Assembly (NCBI GenBank): GCA_007122045.1
Contig: SKJM01000664.1
Coordinates: 1 to 13,981 of the forward strand
Origin: Planctomycetales bacterium
GTDB taxonomy: Bacteria > Planctomycetota > Planctomycetia > Pirellulales > Thermoguttaceae
Direction of reading: 5' to 3'
Length of the DNA: 13,981 bases
In this document: positions 13,848-13,981 of the stretch, piece after piece
Numbering within the stretch: the stretch's first letter is position 1
How the letters are laid out: the number at the start of each line of letters is the position of its first letter
Made by a program: the position numbers and the translations under genes
Notes under the pieces: model-generated
The model's input: only the letters and a program-made list of their open reading frames with translations
Told to the model about the DNA's origin: nothing
Database searches by the model: none

Positions 13848-13981
13848 ATGCCTTTCCACCCAAACTTCGGCCGATCCTGCCGCGTTGCCGTCCTGTTGCT
13901 GCTGGCACTGGGCGGCTGCCGGTCGCTCGACTTTTACGACCCTGCGGCCGAGGCCCCGATCCCGGAGCCGCTCATCCCGCC
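13848..13981 (+). CDS. Partial lipoprotein, N-terminus only
   Basis: Forty-four residues before the window ends, with no stop. The start is ATG at 13848. A basic N-terminus leads to a hydrophobic core 'VAVLLLLALGGC', whose LGGC lipobox predicts lipidation at Cys24. The mature protein begins 'RSLDFYDPAAEAPIPEPLIP', a Pro-rich spacer. Planctomycete SLBB/polysaccharide-export lipoproteins often open this way, but the diagnostic domain would lie outside the window, so I only call it a lipoprotein. The only ribosome-binding-like sequence, GAGG, lies inside the CGAGGCCTCG palindrome at 13834-13843, four bases before the ATG. Confidence 0.7.
   Translation, partial: MPFHPNFGRSCRVAVLLLLALGGCRSLDFYDPAAEAPIPEPLIP

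Noticed and set aside
13584..13859. 91-residue minus-strand frame in the gap before the lipoprotein
   Set aside because: Its repeated Leu-Gly steps come from a short direct DNA repeat; no ribosome binding site or recognisable domain.

Overview
The window looks like chromosomal DNA from a member of the Planctomycetota. It is GC-rich throughout. It encodes a BBP7-type outer-membrane beta-barrel protein, a DUF3467 protein with the typical 'TYANFCRVTGTPEEL' block, and the alternative GlmU-like enzyme used in place of classical GlmU in several phyla. The lineage is an inference from these families; there is no rRNA or other marker. I see no tRNA, rRNA, CRISPR array, insertion sequence or phage gene.

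Layout. Positions 1-1471 (+) hold the C-terminal end of a membrane protein, possibly a dynamin-like GTPase, overlapping by ATGA with a divergent NagB-fold protein. Positions 1497-4148 (-) encode a single large RND/MMPL-type exporter. Positions 4405-5757 (-) encode the BBP7 protein, preceded by a 306-bp leader with a hairpin near the ribosome binding site. Positions 6064-10654 (-) are a tight four-gene run: ADP-forming acyl-CoA synthetase, acyl carrier protein, glucosamine-6-phosphate deaminase NagB, and GlmU-like uridylyltransferase/acetyltransferase, with gaps of only 31-40 bp. Positions 10946-12334 (-) encode a Tat-exported DUF362 protein. Positions 12605-12997 (+) encode a VanZ-like membrane protein, convergent with the DUF3467 gene at 13010-13420 (-). 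A 427-bp non-coding stretch with promoter-like and palindromic elements follows, and a lipoprotein gene starts at 13848 (+) and runs off the window.

How the genes may work together. The four-gene run contains enzymes for GlcN-6-P/Fru-6-P interconversion (NagB) and for UDP-GlcNAc-type sugar nucleotide synthesis (GlmU-like). It also contains an acyl-CoA-forming enzyme and a free-standing ACP that could supply or carry acyl groups. This is the most interesting part of the window: the grouping suggests acyl-activation coupled to amino-sugar metabolism, but phosphoglucosamine mutase, a ketosynthase and any transferase linking ACP to the sugar are all absent. The other genes (exporter, BBP7, lipoprotein, VanZ) are envelope-related and seem independent of each other. 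Most assignments rest on motifs recognised by eye; start sites were chosen by Shine-Dalgarno position and family length.
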